Shown piece by piece: positions 53,994 through 62,997 of a DNA stretch of 64,000 bases. The position numbers were made by a program, and so were the translations under genes. Origin of the DNA: Azospirillum melinis (GTDB taxonomy: Bacteria > Pseudomonadota > Alphaproteobacteria > Azospirillales > Azospirillaceae); the NCBI RefSeq assembly GCF_013340935.1, contig NZ_WHOS01000002.1, positions 248,001 through 312,000 of the forward strand, written 5' to 3'. Numbering within the stretch: the stretch's first letter is position 1; each line of letters starts with the position of its first letter. The notes below the pieces were generated by a model, which did not search any database, had not been told where the DNA came from, and saw only the letters and a program-made list of their open reading frames with translations.

Positions 53994-55082
53994 TCATTCG
54001 TCCGGCAGCATGTTTTTCGGCAGGTTTTCTCGGAAGATCACTTCGGCCCGCGGGCTTTCCACCGCCTGCATCGCCGGGCGGCCGGCGCGCAGGTTGGTGA
54101 AGATGCCGACGCAGGCCGACAGGGTGTTGCGCGGATCCTGGGTGATCACCGCATCAAGCGCACCGTCGATCAGCAGGCCTCTGGTCTCGGTGGTCAGGCC
54201 ATGGCCGATGAAGACCATCTCGCGCTCCCGCCGCGTCTCCTTCAGCGCGCGGGCCACGCCCTCCGCCCCGCCGCCGATGTTGTAGACCCCGGCAAGGTCG
54301 GGATGCAGGCCCAGCAGCATGCGGGTCTGGCGGTAGCTCTTTCCCTCGTCGTCATGGCCTTCGCGCAGGCCCACCACCTCGATGTCGGGGGCGATCTCCT
54401 TCAGGACATGGAGGAAGCCCATCTCGCGGTCCTCGTGCGCGCGGTAGCTGAGGCTGCCGGCGATCATCGCCACCTTGGCCGGGCGGTGTTTCAAAAAGCG
54501 CGCGATCAGATAGCCGGCGGTGCGGCCGGCCGCGCGGTTGTCCAGCCCGACATAGCCGGCACGCCGGCAGTTCAGGATGTCGGAGATCAGCGTCACGCTC
54601 GGCACATTGCGGTCGGCCAGCGCGTCCACCGCCTCGCGCACCGCCGGATGCTCCAGCGCCATGAAGGCGACGCCGTCGGCGCGGCGGCCATGCTGGAACA
54701 GGCTGCGCGCCAGCAGGTCCGGATTGAAGCTCTTGATGAACTCCACCTGTGCCTTGACCCCGTGCGGGGCGAGCATGGAATCCGCGCGGCGGATCATCTC
54801 GCCCAGCCCGGTCAGGAAGCGGTTGTTGCCGGCGGGCAGCAGGAAGGACAGCCGCATCGGCTTCTGACCCGCCGCGGCATAGAGGTCGCCGTCGGGCAGA
54901 TAGTCCAGCGCCGCCGCCGCCTTCAGCACCCGCTGCACGGTGGCGGCGCGCACCCCCGGCCGGTTGTTCAGCACGCGGTCCACCGTGGCGGTGGAGACCC
55001 CCGCCGCCTGGGCGATGTCGACCACCCGCGGCAGGCCGCGGGGTCCGGCGGCAATTTCCGGATCGTCCTTCAATGAAACCAT
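53994..55082 (-). CDS. LacI-family transcriptional regulator
   Basis: 362 residues. HTH (VVDIAQAAGVSTATVDRVLNNRPGV) and a periplasmic-binding-like effector domain (LSFLLPAGNNRFLTGLGEMI, VAFMALEHPAVREAV, KVAMIAGSLSYRAHEDREMGF, VYNIGGGAEGVARAL, VFIGHGLTTETRGLLIDG). It is divergent from the TRAP transporter operon, so it likely represses it until a substrate or its phosphorylated derivative is present. ATG 55082 is used; a TTG just before it is less likely. Confidence 0.92.
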   Translation of the reverse strand: MVSLKDDPEIAAGPRGLPRVVDIAQAAGVSTATVDRVLNNRPGVRAATVQRVLKAAAALDYLPDGDLYAAAGQKPMRLSFLLPAGNNRFLTGLGEMIRRADSMLAPHGVKAQVEFIKSFNPDLLARSLFQHGRRADGVAFMALEHPAVREAVDALADRNVPSVTLISDILNCRRAGYVGLDNRAAGRTAGYLIARFLKHRPAKVAMIAGSLSYRAHEDREMGFLHVLKEIAPDIEVVGLREGHDDEGKSYRQTRMLLGLHPDLAGVYNIGGGAEGVARALKETRREREMVFIGHGLTTETRGLLIDGALDAVITQDPRNTLSACVGIFTNLRAGRPAMQAVESPRAEVIFRENLPKNMLPDE

Positions 55083-55224
55083 CAAAAACCATCAATTTCG
55101 GTGTTTGACACTTGTCGGCGCTGGACATACCGTCCATCCAACAATCATCAATTGACATCAGATCACATCAGAAACGCAAGGCCGGAAACAGCAACGTCGG
55201 CCGGTAATCCATGGGAGGTTTGAA
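55083..55224. promoter_or_regulatory. LacI-regulated promoter of the TRAP operon
   Basis: 142 bases. TTGACA at 55115 with TACCGT 17 bases on could form a promoter for the TRAP operon. TGGAC-ATACC-GTCCA (55122-55136) is a palindrome at the -10 region, a likely LacI-family operator. A second AATTGACATC lies at 55149. Confidence 0.55.
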
Positions 55225-56265
55225 ATGACCAGTCTGAGCCGCCGCACGATGCTGAAGGCCATCGCCGCCACCCCCGCCGCCATTCCGGCGATTGGTGCCG
55301 CCGGTGCCGTGATCGGCATGCCGCACATCGCGCGCGCCGCCGAGTTCGAGCTGAAGTATGGCAACAACCTGCCGCTGAGCCATCCGCTGAACGTCCGCGC
55401 CCAGCAGGCGGCGGAGCGCATCGCCAAGGAATCGAACGGCAAGGTCGAGATCAAGATCTTCCCGAACAACCAGCTCGGCGGCGACACCGACATGCTGTCC
55501 CAGGTGCGCAGCGGCGGCCTGACCTTCTTCACGCCGTCGGCGCTGGTGATCGCCACGCTGGTCCCGGTCGCCGCGATCAACGCGGTCGGCTTCGCCTTCT
55601 CCGACTACGATCAGGTCTGGAAGGCGATGGACGGCAAGCTGGGCGCCCATGTCCGCAACGCCATTTCCAAGGTCGGGCTCTATGCGTTCGACAAGATGTG
55701 GGACAACGGCTTCCGCCAGATGACCAGCGGCGACAAGGCGATCACTTCCGCCGCCGACATGAACGGGCTGAAGATCCGCGTTCCGGTCAGCCCGCTCAGC
55801 ATCGCCATGTTCAAGGGGCTGGGCGCCGCCCCGGCCAGCCTGCAGTTCAGCGAGGTCTATTCGTCGCTGCAGACCCGGATCGTCGACGCGCAGGAGAACC
55901 CGCTGCCGATCATCCAGGTCGCCAAGCTGTACGAGGTGCAGAAGTTCTGCTCGCTGTCGAACCACATCTGGGACGGCTTCTGGTTCATCGCCAACGGCCG
56001 CGCCTGGAAGGGCCTGCCGGCGGACATGCAGACCATCGTCGCCAACGCCATCAACGATGCCGGCGTGGCCCAGCGCGGCGACATCAAGGCGCTGAACCAG
56101 TCGGTGAAGGCCGACCTGGAATCGAAGGGGCTGACCTTCAACCAGCCCTCGCCCGACAGCTTCCGCGCCAAGCTGCGCGACGCCGGCTTCTACGGCGAGT
56201 GGAAGGGCCGCTTCGGCGACGAGGCCTGGGGCCTGCTGGAAGAGGCGGTCGGCAAGCTTGCCTGA
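55225..56265 (+). CDS. dctP: TRAP transporter substrate-binding protein DctP
   Basis: 346 residues with an N-terminal twin-arginine-like signal (SRRTMLKAIAA, then GMPHIARAA). DctP fold motifs: ELKYGNNLPLSHPLNVRAQQAAE, IKIFPNNQLGGDTDMLSQV, LKIRVPVSPLSIAMFKGLGAAPA, QFSEVYSSLQTRIVDAQENP. It delivers an organic acid, likely a sugar acid, to the DctQM permease encoded next. RBS GGGAGGTTTGAA. Confidence 0.93.
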   Translation: MTSLSRRTMLKAIAATPAAIPAIGAAGAVIGMPHIARAAEFELKYGNNLPLSHPLNVRAQQAAERIAKESNGKVEIKIFPNNQLGGDTDMLSQVRSGGLTFFTPSALVIATLVPVAAINAVGFAFSDYDQVWKAMDGKLGAHVRNAISKVGLYAFDKMWDNGFRQMTSGDKAITSAADMNGLKIRVPVSPLSIAMFKGLGAAPASLQFSEVYSSLQTRIVDAQENPLPIIQVAKLYEVQKFCSLSNHIWDGFWFIANGRAWKGLPADMQTIVANAINDAGVAQRGDIKALNQSVKADLESKGLTFNQPSPDSFRAKLRDAGFYGEWKGRFGDEAWGLLEEAVGKLA

Positions 56266-56325
56266 CCGCGGCTGCCGCCCTTTCCGGTCCCCTCCCATGC
56301 CAGTCCCATGAAGGAACATCCCGCC

Positions 56326-58224
56326 ATGTCCCACATGTCCGAGCCGGTCCACGGCTTTGCCGAGCCTCCCGGCACTCTGGGTGCCGGCGGCGGCGCCCCG
56401 CTGCTGCGCAGGATCGACCACGGCCTGTCCGTCGGGGTCGAGGTCGTGGCGGGCCTTCTGGTTCTGGTCGAGATCGTCGTCCTGCTGGCCGGCGTCACCG
56501 CCCGCTATCTGTTCCACACCCCGCTGGTGTGGTCGGACGAGCTGGCCTCCATCCTGTTCCTGTGGCTGTCGATGCTGGGTGCCGTGGTGGCGCTGCGCCG
56601 GGGCGAGCATATGCGGATGACCGGGCTGGTCAGCCGCGTCGGCCCGCAGGCGCGCAGCCTGCTGGAATGCATCGCCATCACCGCCCCCATCGCCTTCCTG
56701 ACGCTGGTGCTGTACCACGCCGTCGATTACGCGATGGAGGAGCAGTTCATCACCACCCCGGCGATGGAGATCTCCAACGCGTGGCGGGCGTCCGCCCTGC
56801 CGGTCGGGCTGGGGCTGATGCTGGTGGCGGCGCTGTTCCGCCTGCTGCGCGTCGCCAAGCCCCTGACGGTGCTGGCGGCGGCGCTGGTGACCGGCGCCAT
56901 CGTCGCCGGCTTCTGGATCGCCGGGCCGATGCTGAAGCCGCTGGGACAGCTGAACCTCATCATCTTCTTCGTCGGGCTGGTCGCCGCCAACGTCTTCGCC
57001 GGGGTGCCCATCGCCTTCTCCTTCGCGCTCGCCACCTTCTCCTATCTGGCGCTGACCACCTCGACGCCGCTGCTGGTGATGGTCGGCCGGCTGGACGAGG
57101 GCATGAGCCACCTGATCCTGCTGGCGGTGCCGCTGTTCGTCTTCCTCGGCCTCCTGATCGAGATGACCGGCATGGCCCGCGCCATGATCCAGTTCCTCGC
57201 CAGCCTGCTCGGCCATGTGCGCGGCGGCCTGTCCTATGTGCTGATCGGCGCGATGTATCTGGTGTCGGGCATCTCCGGATCGAAGATCGCCGACATGGCG
57301 GCCATCGCCCCGGTGCTGTTCCCGGAGATGAAGAAGCGCGGCGCCCCTCCGGGCGATCTGGTGGCGCTGTTGTCGGCGACCGGCGCGCAGACCGAGACCA
57401 TTCCGCCCAGCATCGTGCTGATCACCATCGGCTCGGTCACCGGCGTGTCCATCGCGGCGCTGTTCACCGGCGGCATGCTGCCGGGCGTGGTGCTGGGCGC
57501 CTGCCTGTGCTTCGTGGTGTGGCGGCGCTACCGCACCGAGGATCTGAGCCACGTCGAGCGCACCGCCGGCCGCGAGATCGCCCGGCTCGCCATGGTGGCG
57601 CTGCCCGCCATCCTGCTGCCCTTCGTCATCCGCGCCGCGGTGGTCGAGGGCATCGCGACGGCGACCGAGGTGTCGACCATCGGCATCGCCTATTCCACCG
57701 TGGTCGGGCTGCTGATCTACCGCCAGTTCGACTGGCGCCGGCTGAAGCCGATGCTGATCGAGACGGCGTCGCTGACCGGGGCCATCATCTTCATCGTCGG
57801 CTGCGCCACCTCGATGGCCTGGGGCCTGACCCAGTCCGGCTTTTCGTCCGACCTCGCGCGCTTCATGGCCGGCATCCCCGGCGGCGCCTATGGTTTCCTC
57901 GCCATCTCCATCGTCGCCTTCATCATCCTGGGCAGCGTGCTGGAGGGCATCCCCGCCATCGTGCTGTTCGGACCGCTGCTGTTCCCCATCGCCCGTGCGG
58001 CCGGGGTGCACGAGGTCCACTATGCGATGGTCGTCATCTTCGCCATGGGCATCGGCCTGTTCGCCCCGCCCTTCGGCGTCGGTTACTACGGCGCCTGCGC
58101 CATCAGCAAGGTCAATCCCGACGACGGCCTGAAGCACATCTGGGGCTATGTCGGCGCTCTGCTGGTCGGGCTGGTGATCGTCGCCGCCATTCCCTGGATT
58201 TCGACCGGGTTCCTGGCGCGCTGA
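56326..58224 (+). CDS. dctQM: TRAP transporter fused DctQM membrane protein
   Basis: 632 residues joining the small (Q) and large (M) TRAP membrane subunits. Residues about 25-185 are DctQ-like, four helices with RYLFHTPLVWSDELASILFLWL. Residues about 200-632 are DctM (VFAGVPIAFSFALATFSYLAL, VPLFVFLGLLIEMTGMARAMIQF, SGISGSKIADMAAIAPVLFPEM, PSIVLITIGSVTGVSIAALFTGG, FGVGYYGACAISKVNPDD). Starts at ATG 56326 after AAGGAACATCCCGCC; ATG 56308 is another option. Imports the DctP ligand using an ion gradient. Confidence 0.93.
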   Translation: MSHMSEPVHGFAEPPGTLGAGGGAPLLRRIDHGLSVGVEVVAGLLVLVEIVVLLAGVTARYLFHTPLVWSDELASILFLWLSMLGAVVALRRGEHMRMTGLVSRVGPQARSLLECIAITAPIAFLTLVLYHAVDYAMEEQFITTPAMEISNAWRASALPVGLGLMLVAALFRLLRVAKPLTVLAAALVTGAIVAGFWIAGPMLKPLGQLNLIIFFVGLVAANVFAGVPIAFSFALATFSYLALTTSTPLLVMVGRLDEGMSHLILLAVPLFVFLGLLIEMTGMARAMIQFLASLLGHVRGGLSYVLIGAMYLVSGISGSKIADMAAIAPVLFPEMKKRGAPPGDLVALLSATGAQTETIPPSIVLITIGSVTGVSIAALFTGGMLPGVVLGACLCFVVWRRYRTEDLSHVERTAGREIARLAMVALPAILLPFVIRAAVVEGIATATEVSTIGIAYSTVVGLLIYRQFDWRRLKPMLIETASLTGAIIFIVGCATSMAWGLTQSGFSSDLARFMAGIPGGAYGFLAISIVAFIILGSVLEGIPAIVLFGPLLFPIARAAGVHEVHYAMVVIFAMGIGLFAPPFGVGYYGACAISKVNPDDGLKHIWGYVGALLVGLVIVAAIPWISTGFLAR

Positions 58225-58268
58225 CGCCGCCCGTTTTTACTCGATCCCCTCTTATCGGAGTTCCCTCA

Positions 58269-58808
58269 ATGAGCCGATTCTTCGGCCAGATCCGTCAGGC
58301 TGGCTACGTCGTGCGCGACATCGAAGCCGCCATGGACTATTGGAGCCGCACGCTCGGCATCGGCCCCTGGTTCTACAACGAGCGGGTTCCGATCCGGAAC
58401 TACAGCTACCGCGGCGAATCCTACGAGGTTCACAATTCGGTGGCGCTGGCCAACTCCGGCCCGCTGCAGATGGAGCTGATCCAGACCCGCAACGACGCGC
58501 CGTCGATGTACCGCGACTTCCTCCAGGCCGGGAACACCGGGCTGCAGCATGTCGCCTACTGGACCGAGGATTACGACGCCGATCTGGAGCGTCTGCTGGC
58601 GCAGGGCTTCAAGCCGGTGATGAGCGGCGAGGTCGGCGAGAAGGGCCGCTTCATCTATTTCGACACCGAATACCACCCCGGCACGGTGATCGAGCTGTCG
58701 GAGGTCGCCGGGCCGAAGGGCAAGATGTTCGACCTGATCCGCGAGGCGTCGATGGGCTGGGACGGCAGCGACCCGGTGCGGCCCTTCCCGGACCTGAGCA
58801 AGCTGTAA
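58269..58808 (+). CDS. VOC/glyoxalase-family protein
   Basis: 179 residues. Vicinal-oxygen-chelate fold: QAGYVVRDIEAAMDYWSRTLGIGPWFYNE, VHNSVALANSGPLQMELIQTRND, LQHVAYWTEDYDADLERLLAQGF, IYFDTEYHPGTVIELSEV. Metal-binding His and Glu positions are present (LQHVAYW, VIELSE). It lies between the TRAP transporter and the RuBisCO-like protein, so it may act on an intermediate of the same acid-sugar pathway, for example as an epimerase or isomerase. Function inferred from context. Confidence 0.8.
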   Translation: MSRFFGQIRQAGYVVRDIEAAMDYWSRTLGIGPWFYNERVPIRNYSYRGESYEVHNSVALANSGPLQMELIQTRNDAPSMYRDFLQAGNTGLQHVAYWTEDYDADLERLLAQGFKPVMSGEVGEKGRFIYFDTEYHPGTVIELSEVAGPKGKMFDLIREASMGWDGSDPVRPFPDLSKL

Positions 58809-58820
58809 GGGGCGGCCGAC

Positions 58821-60101
58821 ATGCACGCCGACCGCATCGAAGCCACATATCTGATCGAAACCCCCCTCGCCCCGGCCAAGGTGGCCGAGGTGATGGCGGG
58901 GGAGCAGTCCTGCGGCACCTTCACCCGCGTCCATGGCGAAACCGACGACCTGCGGGCCCGCGCCCGCGCCATCGTCGAATCGGTGGAAAAGCTGGAGGTC
59001 GCCGAGACCCCCGCCCTGCCGAATACTTGGCTGGAGCGGCAGCGCAACCCCGGTCCCTGGCAGCGGGCGCGCGTCACCATCTCCTTCCCCACCGCCAACA
59101 TCGGCGCCAATCTGCCGACGCTGGCGGCGACGGTCGCCGGCAACCTCTATGATTTGGGCGAGGTGACGGGGCTGCGGCTGGAGAGCTTGCGCATCCCGCA
59201 GGACTACCGTGCGCAGTTCGACCTGCCGCGCCACGGCGTCGCCGGCACAAGGCGGCTGACCGGGGTGGCGGACGGGCCGCTGGTCGGCTCGATCATCAAG
59301 CCGAATGTCGGGCTGTCGGCCGAAGAGACCGGCGAGCTGGTCGGCACGCTGTGCGCCGCCGGGCTGGACTTCATCAAGGACGACGAGATCTGCGCCGATC
59401 CGGCCCATGCGCCGCTGGCCCAACGCATCCCGGCGGTGATGGACCGGGTGCGCCGCCACCAGGACCGCACCGGCAAGCATGTGATGGTCGCCTTCAACAT
59501 CACCGACGAGACCGACGCCATGCGCCGCCACGCCGATCTGGTGGAGCGCGAGGGCGGGTCCTGCATCATGGTCAGCCTGAACTGGTGCGGCTATTCGGCG
59601 GTGCAGACCCTGCGCCGGCACAGCGGGCTGGCGCTGCACGGCCACCGCAACGGCTTCGGCGCCCTGTCGCGCCATCCGCTGCTGGGCATCGGCTTCGACG
59701 CCTATCAGGCGCTGTGGCGGCTGACGGGCGTGGACCACATGCATGTCCACGGGCTGAACGGCAAGTTCGCCCAGCCCGACGCGGAGGTGATCGAGGGCGC
59801 GCGGGCCTGTCTGGCGCCGCTGGCGGCGGATGCGGCGGACGGTTCCGACGCCGTGATGCCGGCCTTCTCCTCCGGGCAATGGGCCGGCACGGTGCCGGTC
59901 ACCTGGGAGGCGGTGGGGACCGCCGATCTGATGTTCATGTCCGGCGGCGGCATCATGGCCCATCCCGACGGGCCGGCGGCCGGCGTGCGGAGCATCCGGC
60001 AGGCCTGGGACGCCGTGCGGGCCGGACGCACGCTGGACGAAGCGGCGGCGGGGCAGTCGGAGCTGCGGCGGTCGCTCGACTTCTTCGGAAAGAAGGGCTG
60101 A
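58821..60101 (+). CDS. RuBisCO-like protein (form IV; OiaX/OiaT-type)
   Basis: 426 residues of the RuBisCO-like family, not a CO2-fixing enzyme. Counterparts of the metal and substrate sites: VGSIIKPNVGLSAEET, LDFIKDDEICADPAHAP with carbamylation-type Lys K186, FNITDETDAM, HGHRNGFGALSRHP, DHMHVHGLNGKFAQPD (loop 6 region), MFMSGGGIMAHPDGP. Two RLPs act on 3-oxo-isoapionate 4-phosphate (a decarboxylase OiaX and a transcarboxylase/hydrolase OiaT). The DUF1537 kinase next door makes that assignment attractive. Which of the two, or another sugar acid, cannot be decided by eye. Confidence 0.8.
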   Translation: MHADRIEATYLIETPLAPAKVAEVMAGEQSCGTFTRVHGETDDLRARARAIVESVEKLEVAETPALPNTWLERQRNPGPWQRARVTISFPTANIGANLPTLAATVAGNLYDLGEVTGLRLESLRIPQDYRAQFDLPRHGVAGTRRLTGVADGPLVGSIIKPNVGLSAEETGELVGTLCAAGLDFIKDDEICADPAHAPLAQRIPAVMDRVRRHQDRTGKHVMVAFNITDETDAMRRHADLVEREGGSCIMVSLNWCGYSAVQTLRRHSGLALHGHRNGFGALSRHPLLGIGFDAYQALWRLTGVDHMHVHGLNGKFAQPDAEVIEGARACLAPLAADAADGSDAVMPAFSSGQWAGTVPVTWEAVGTADLMFMSGGGIMAHPDGPAAGVRSIRQAWDAVRAGRTLDEAAAGQSELRRSLDFFGKKG

Positions 60102-60106
60102 GGGCG

Positions 60107-61408
60107 ATGGCGGCGACTCCCCGACTGGGCTGGTACGGCGACGACTTCACCGGGGCGACCGACACGCTGGCAGCATTGGCGAAGGCCGGGCAGCGGGCGC
60201 TGCTGTTCCTCGACGTGCCGGACGTCGCCCGGTTGGGGGAGGCCGGGCCGCTCGACGCGGTGGGCATCGCCGGGGCGGCGCGCAGCATGGCGCCGGACGC
60301 CATGCGGGCGGAGCTGGAGCCAGTCGGCCATTTCTTCGCCGCACTCGGCGTGCCGGTGATGCATTACAAATGCTGCTCCACCTTCGACAGCGCAGCCCAT
60401 GTCGGCAGCATCGGCGAGGCGGTGCGGACGCTCGCCCCGCATTTCCCCAACCGCTTCCGCCCGGTGGTGGGCGGGCAGCCGAACATCGGGCGCTATTGCC
60501 TGTTCAGCACTCTGTTCGCGGCGGCGGGCACCGGCGGGGTGGTGCATCGCATCGACCGCCACCCGACGATGAGCGTCCATCCCGTCACCCCGATGGCGGA
60601 GGCCGACCTGCGCCGGCATCTCGCCGCACAGGGGCTGGAGGGGATGGCGGCGCTGCATTTCCCGGATTACGGGATGGACGGCGATGCGCTCGACGGGCGG
60701 CTGGACAGTCTGGTGGCGGCGGGGGCGGCGGCGCTGCTGCTGGACGTGGCGCGTAGCGAGGATCTGGCTGTTATCGGACGGCTGATCTGGGAACGGGCCG
60801 AGCGCGAGGCGTTGCTGGCGGTCGGGCCGAGCAGCGTGGCGCAGGCGCTGGTCGCGCATTGGAACGCCGGCTCCGATGCACGGGTGGCGGCGGAGGTGCC
60901 ACTGGCTGCAGCGGACAGGCCGGTCTTCCTGATGGCCGGCAGCCTGTCGCCGGTGACGCGGCGGCAGATCGAGGCGGCGGGGTCCTACAGGCGCATCCAG
61001 GCCGATGCGGCGGCGCTGTGCGGCGATCCCGGCTATGCGGAAACGCTGTTGGGGGAGGTGGCGGGCTCGCTGGCGGACGGGCGCCACACGCTGGTGTGGA
61101 CGGCACCGGCGGAATCCGGGACGGCGGACACCGCCCAGGCCGGGCGGGTTGCGGCGGCGACGGCGGATTTCGTCGCGGCGGTGCTGCGGCGAGTGGCCGT
61201 GCGCCGGGTCGGCATCGCCGGCGGCGACACCTCAAGCCTCGCGGTGCGGGCGCTGGGGTGCTGGGGCCTGTCCTACCGCTGCACGCTGGCGCCGGGAGTT
61301 ACCGTCAGCCGCACCCATGCCGACGACCCTGCGGTCGATGGGCTGGAGCTGATGCTGAAGGGCGGGCAGATGGGCGGCGAGGATCTGTTCGAGCGGTTGC
61401 TGGGGTAA
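60107..61408 (+). CDS. DUF1537 four-carbon acid sugar kinase family (OiaK-like)
   Basis: 433 residues. N-terminal LGWYGDDFTGATDTLAALAKAG (the GDDxTGA motif of this kinase family), HYKCCSTFDSAAHVGSIGEAV, and C-terminal VGIAGGDTSSLAVRALG, LAPGVTVSRTH and LKGGQMGGEDLFERLL. Such kinases phosphorylate four-carbon acids, and 3-oxo-isoapionate in apionate degradation. It starts 5 bases past the RLP stop. With the RLP it forms a kinase plus C-C cleavage pair. Confidence 0.88.
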   Translation: MAATPRLGWYGDDFTGATDTLAALAKAGQRALLFLDVPDVARLGEAGPLDAVGIAGAARSMAPDAMRAELEPVGHFFAALGVPVMHYKCCSTFDSAAHVGSIGEAVRTLAPHFPNRFRPVVGGQPNIGRYCLFSTLFAAAGTGGVVHRIDRHPTMSVHPVTPMAEADLRRHLAAQGLEGMAALHFPDYGMDGDALDGRLDSLVAAGAAALLLDVARSEDLAVIGRLIWERAEREALLAVGPSSVAQALVAHWNAGSDARVAAEVPLAAADRPVFLMAGSLSPVTRRQIEAAGSYRRIQADAAALCGDPGYAETLLGEVAGSLADGRHTLVWTAPAESGTADTAQAGRVAAATADFVAAVLRRVAVRRVGIAGGDTSSLAVRALGCWGLSYRCTLAPGVTVSRTHADDPAVDGLELMLKGGQMGGEDLFERLLG

Positions 61409-61410
61409 GG

Positions 61411-61432
61411 CCCTCTCCCCGAGGGGAGAGGG
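61411..61432. terminator. Bidirectional terminator between kinase and RidA
   Basis: CCCTCTCCCC and GGGGAGAGGG pair over up to 10 bp between two convergent genes, with a very small GA centre, so the working stem is probably about 8 bp. Confidence 0.65.
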
Positions 61433-61451
61433 AGCCTTCCGCGGTCGCCGA

Positions 61452-61799
61452 TCACACGGCCGCGGTGACGACCACTTCGATCAGGATTTCCGGCTTGCCG
61501 AGATCGGCGACGCCGATGGTGGCGCGGGCCGGCAGGTCGTTGCCGTCCAGCCAGGACAGCCACGCGTCGTTCATCTCGTCCTTCAGGCCCATGTTGGTGA
61601 TGAAGAGCTGGGCGGACAGCAGCTTGGTCTTGTCGCTGCCGGCCAACGCCAGCACCTGGTCGAGCTTGCCGCAGATCTGCGTGACCTGGCCGCCCATGCC
61701 GACGCTGACGTCGTCGGCGATGATGCCGCCGAGATAGGCCGTGCCGTTGTTGACGACGACGCGGTGCATGATCCTGGTCTTCTCGATGCGCTTGATCAC
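61452..61799 (-). CDS. RidA family protein 1
   Basis: 115 residues. RidA/YjgF fold: VVVNNGTAYLGGIIADD, GQVTQICGKLDQVLALAGSDKTKLLSAQLFIT, the conserved Arg in LPARATIGVA and Glu in ILIEVVV. RidA proteins hydrolyse reactive enamine/imine intermediates (2-iminoacids) formed by amino-acid dehydratases or oxidases. Starts with GTG 61799, AAGGAGCAGTTTCCC ahead. It is near an FAD oxidase that would produce iminoacids. Confidence 0.9.
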   Translation of the reverse strand: MIKRIEKTRIMHRVVVNNGTAYLGGIIADDVSVGMGGQVTQICGKLDQVLALAGSDKTKLLSAQLFITNMGLKDEMNDAWLSWLDGNDLPARATIGVADLGKPEILIEVVVTAAV

Positions 61800-61831
61800 G
61801 GGAAACTGCTCCTTGGTTTTTGTAAAAGAAC

Positions 61832-62596
61832 TCAGGGGGTGATGGAGAAATCGACGTAGCGGGCGGCGATGCGCGCCAGCGTGCCGTCCTGCACGACCGC
61901 GCGGATCGCCTCGTCGAAGGACTGCTTCAGCGCGCTGTCCTCCTTGCGCAGCCCGACGCCGATGCCGGGGCCGAACACCTCGGCGTCGATCACCGGCTGG
62001 CCGACCAGCTTGACCGACTTGCCGCCGTCGCCCTTCACCCAGTCGGACGCGGTGGCGCCGGTGGTGATGGCGGCGTCGAGCCGCCCGGCCTTCAGATCGG
62101 CCAGCAGGTTCGACGCGGTGTCGTAGGTCTTCAGCGTCGCGTCGCTGCCGAGATGCTTCTCGACATAGCGGGAATGGGTGGTGGAGACCTGGGCGCCGAT
62201 GGTCTTGCCGCGCAGGCTGGCCGGCGAGCCGTCGATGGCGGAGCTGGCCGGCGCCACGAAATAGGCCGGCACCACCATGTAGGGGGTGGAGAAGCCGATG
62301 GCCTTCGCCCGTTCCGGCGTGATGTTCATCGTCGCCATGATGGCGTCGTACTTCTTCGCCAGCAGACCCGGAATGATGCCGTCCCATTCCTGCGCCACGA
62401 CGGTGCAGGGACGCTTCATCCGCTCGCAGAGCGCGTTGGCAAGGTCGACCTCCAGCCCCGCCACCTTGCCGTCGGGCTGGGTGACGTTGAAGGGCGGATA
62501 GGCGCCCTCGGTGGCGATGCGGATCTCCTGCGCGGCGGCGACGCCGCCGGACGCAAGCAAGAGGAGGGCGGCAACGCCCGTGACGAGGCGCTTCAT
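61832..62596 (-). CDS. Amino-acid-type ABC substrate-binding protein
   Basis: 254 residues with a signal peptide (to about residue 22, AAA-QE). Type 2 fold: IRIATEGAYPPFNVTQPDGKVAGLEVDLA, WDGIIPGLLAKKYDAIMATMNITPERAKAI, RGKTIGAQVSTTHSRYV, LKAGRLDAAITTG. This matches polar amino-acid or opine binding proteins. No ATPase or permease gene is in the window beside it, so partners must be outside or elsewhere. Between two RidA genes. Confidence 0.9.
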   Translation of the reverse strand: MKRLVTGVAALLLLASGGVAAAQEIRIATEGAYPPFNVTQPDGKVAGLEVDLANALCERMKRPCTVVAQEWDGIIPGLLAKKYDAIMATMNITPERAKAIGFSTPYMVVPAYFVAPASSAIDGSPASLRGKTIGAQVSTTHSRYVEKHLGSDATLKTYDTASNLLADLKAGRLDAAITTGATASDWVKGDGGKSVKLVGQPVIDAEVFGPGIGVGLRKEDSALKQSFDEAIRAVVQDGTLARIAARYVDFSITP

Positions 62597-62629
62597 GGCA
62601 GGCTCCGGAAGTGGCGAAGGTGGGTGGGG

Positions 62630-62977
62630 TTAGAGCCCCGCGACGACCACGATCTCGACCAGGATCGACGGGTCGGCCAGGCGGGCCTCGACCGTCGCGC
62701 GGGCGGGCGGGTTGGCCTTGTCGACCCAGGCGTCCCAGGCGGCGTTCATCTCGGGGAAAGTGGCGATGTCGGCGAGATAGACCGTGGCGGTCAGGAGGTT
62801 GCTCTTCGACGTGCCGGCCTCGGCCAGCAGGGCGTCTATCTGACGCAGCACGTCGCGGGTCTGCGCCTCGACCGTGGTGGACCCGTCGTCGACGATCTGG
62901 CCGGCGAGATAGACGGTGTCCTTGTGGATGACCATGTCGCAGAGGCGCGGGGTCAGGTGGAAGCGCTGGATCGTCAC
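62630..62977 (-). CDS. RidA family protein 2
   Basis: 115 residues, same fold as the other RidA but quite different in sequence. Features: VIHKDTVYLAGQIVDD, EAQTRDVLRQIDALLAEAGTSKSNLLTATVYLADIATF, MNAAWDAWVDKANPPARATVEA (conserved Arg) and LVEIVVVAGL (conserved Glu). The start is GTG 62977, 20 bases after the oxidase stop, with GGAG 10 bases upstream. Confidence 0.88.
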   Translation of the reverse strand: MTIQRFHLTPRLCDMVIHKDTVYLAGQIVDDGSTTVEAQTRDVLRQIDALLAEAGTSKSNLLTATVYLADIATFPEMNAAWDAWVDKANPPARATVEARLADPSILVEIVVVAGL

Positions 62978-62997
62978 TGTTTCGATGCTCCAAAGGG

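Noticed and set aside
55168-58137. Open frame of 989 codons on the minus strand
   Set aside because: Antisense to the TRAP transporter genes.
58821-60101. Functional second RuBisCO
   Set aside because: The substrate-site motifs differ (KPNVG, altered loop 6) and it lies with a DUF1537 kinase and TRAP transporter.
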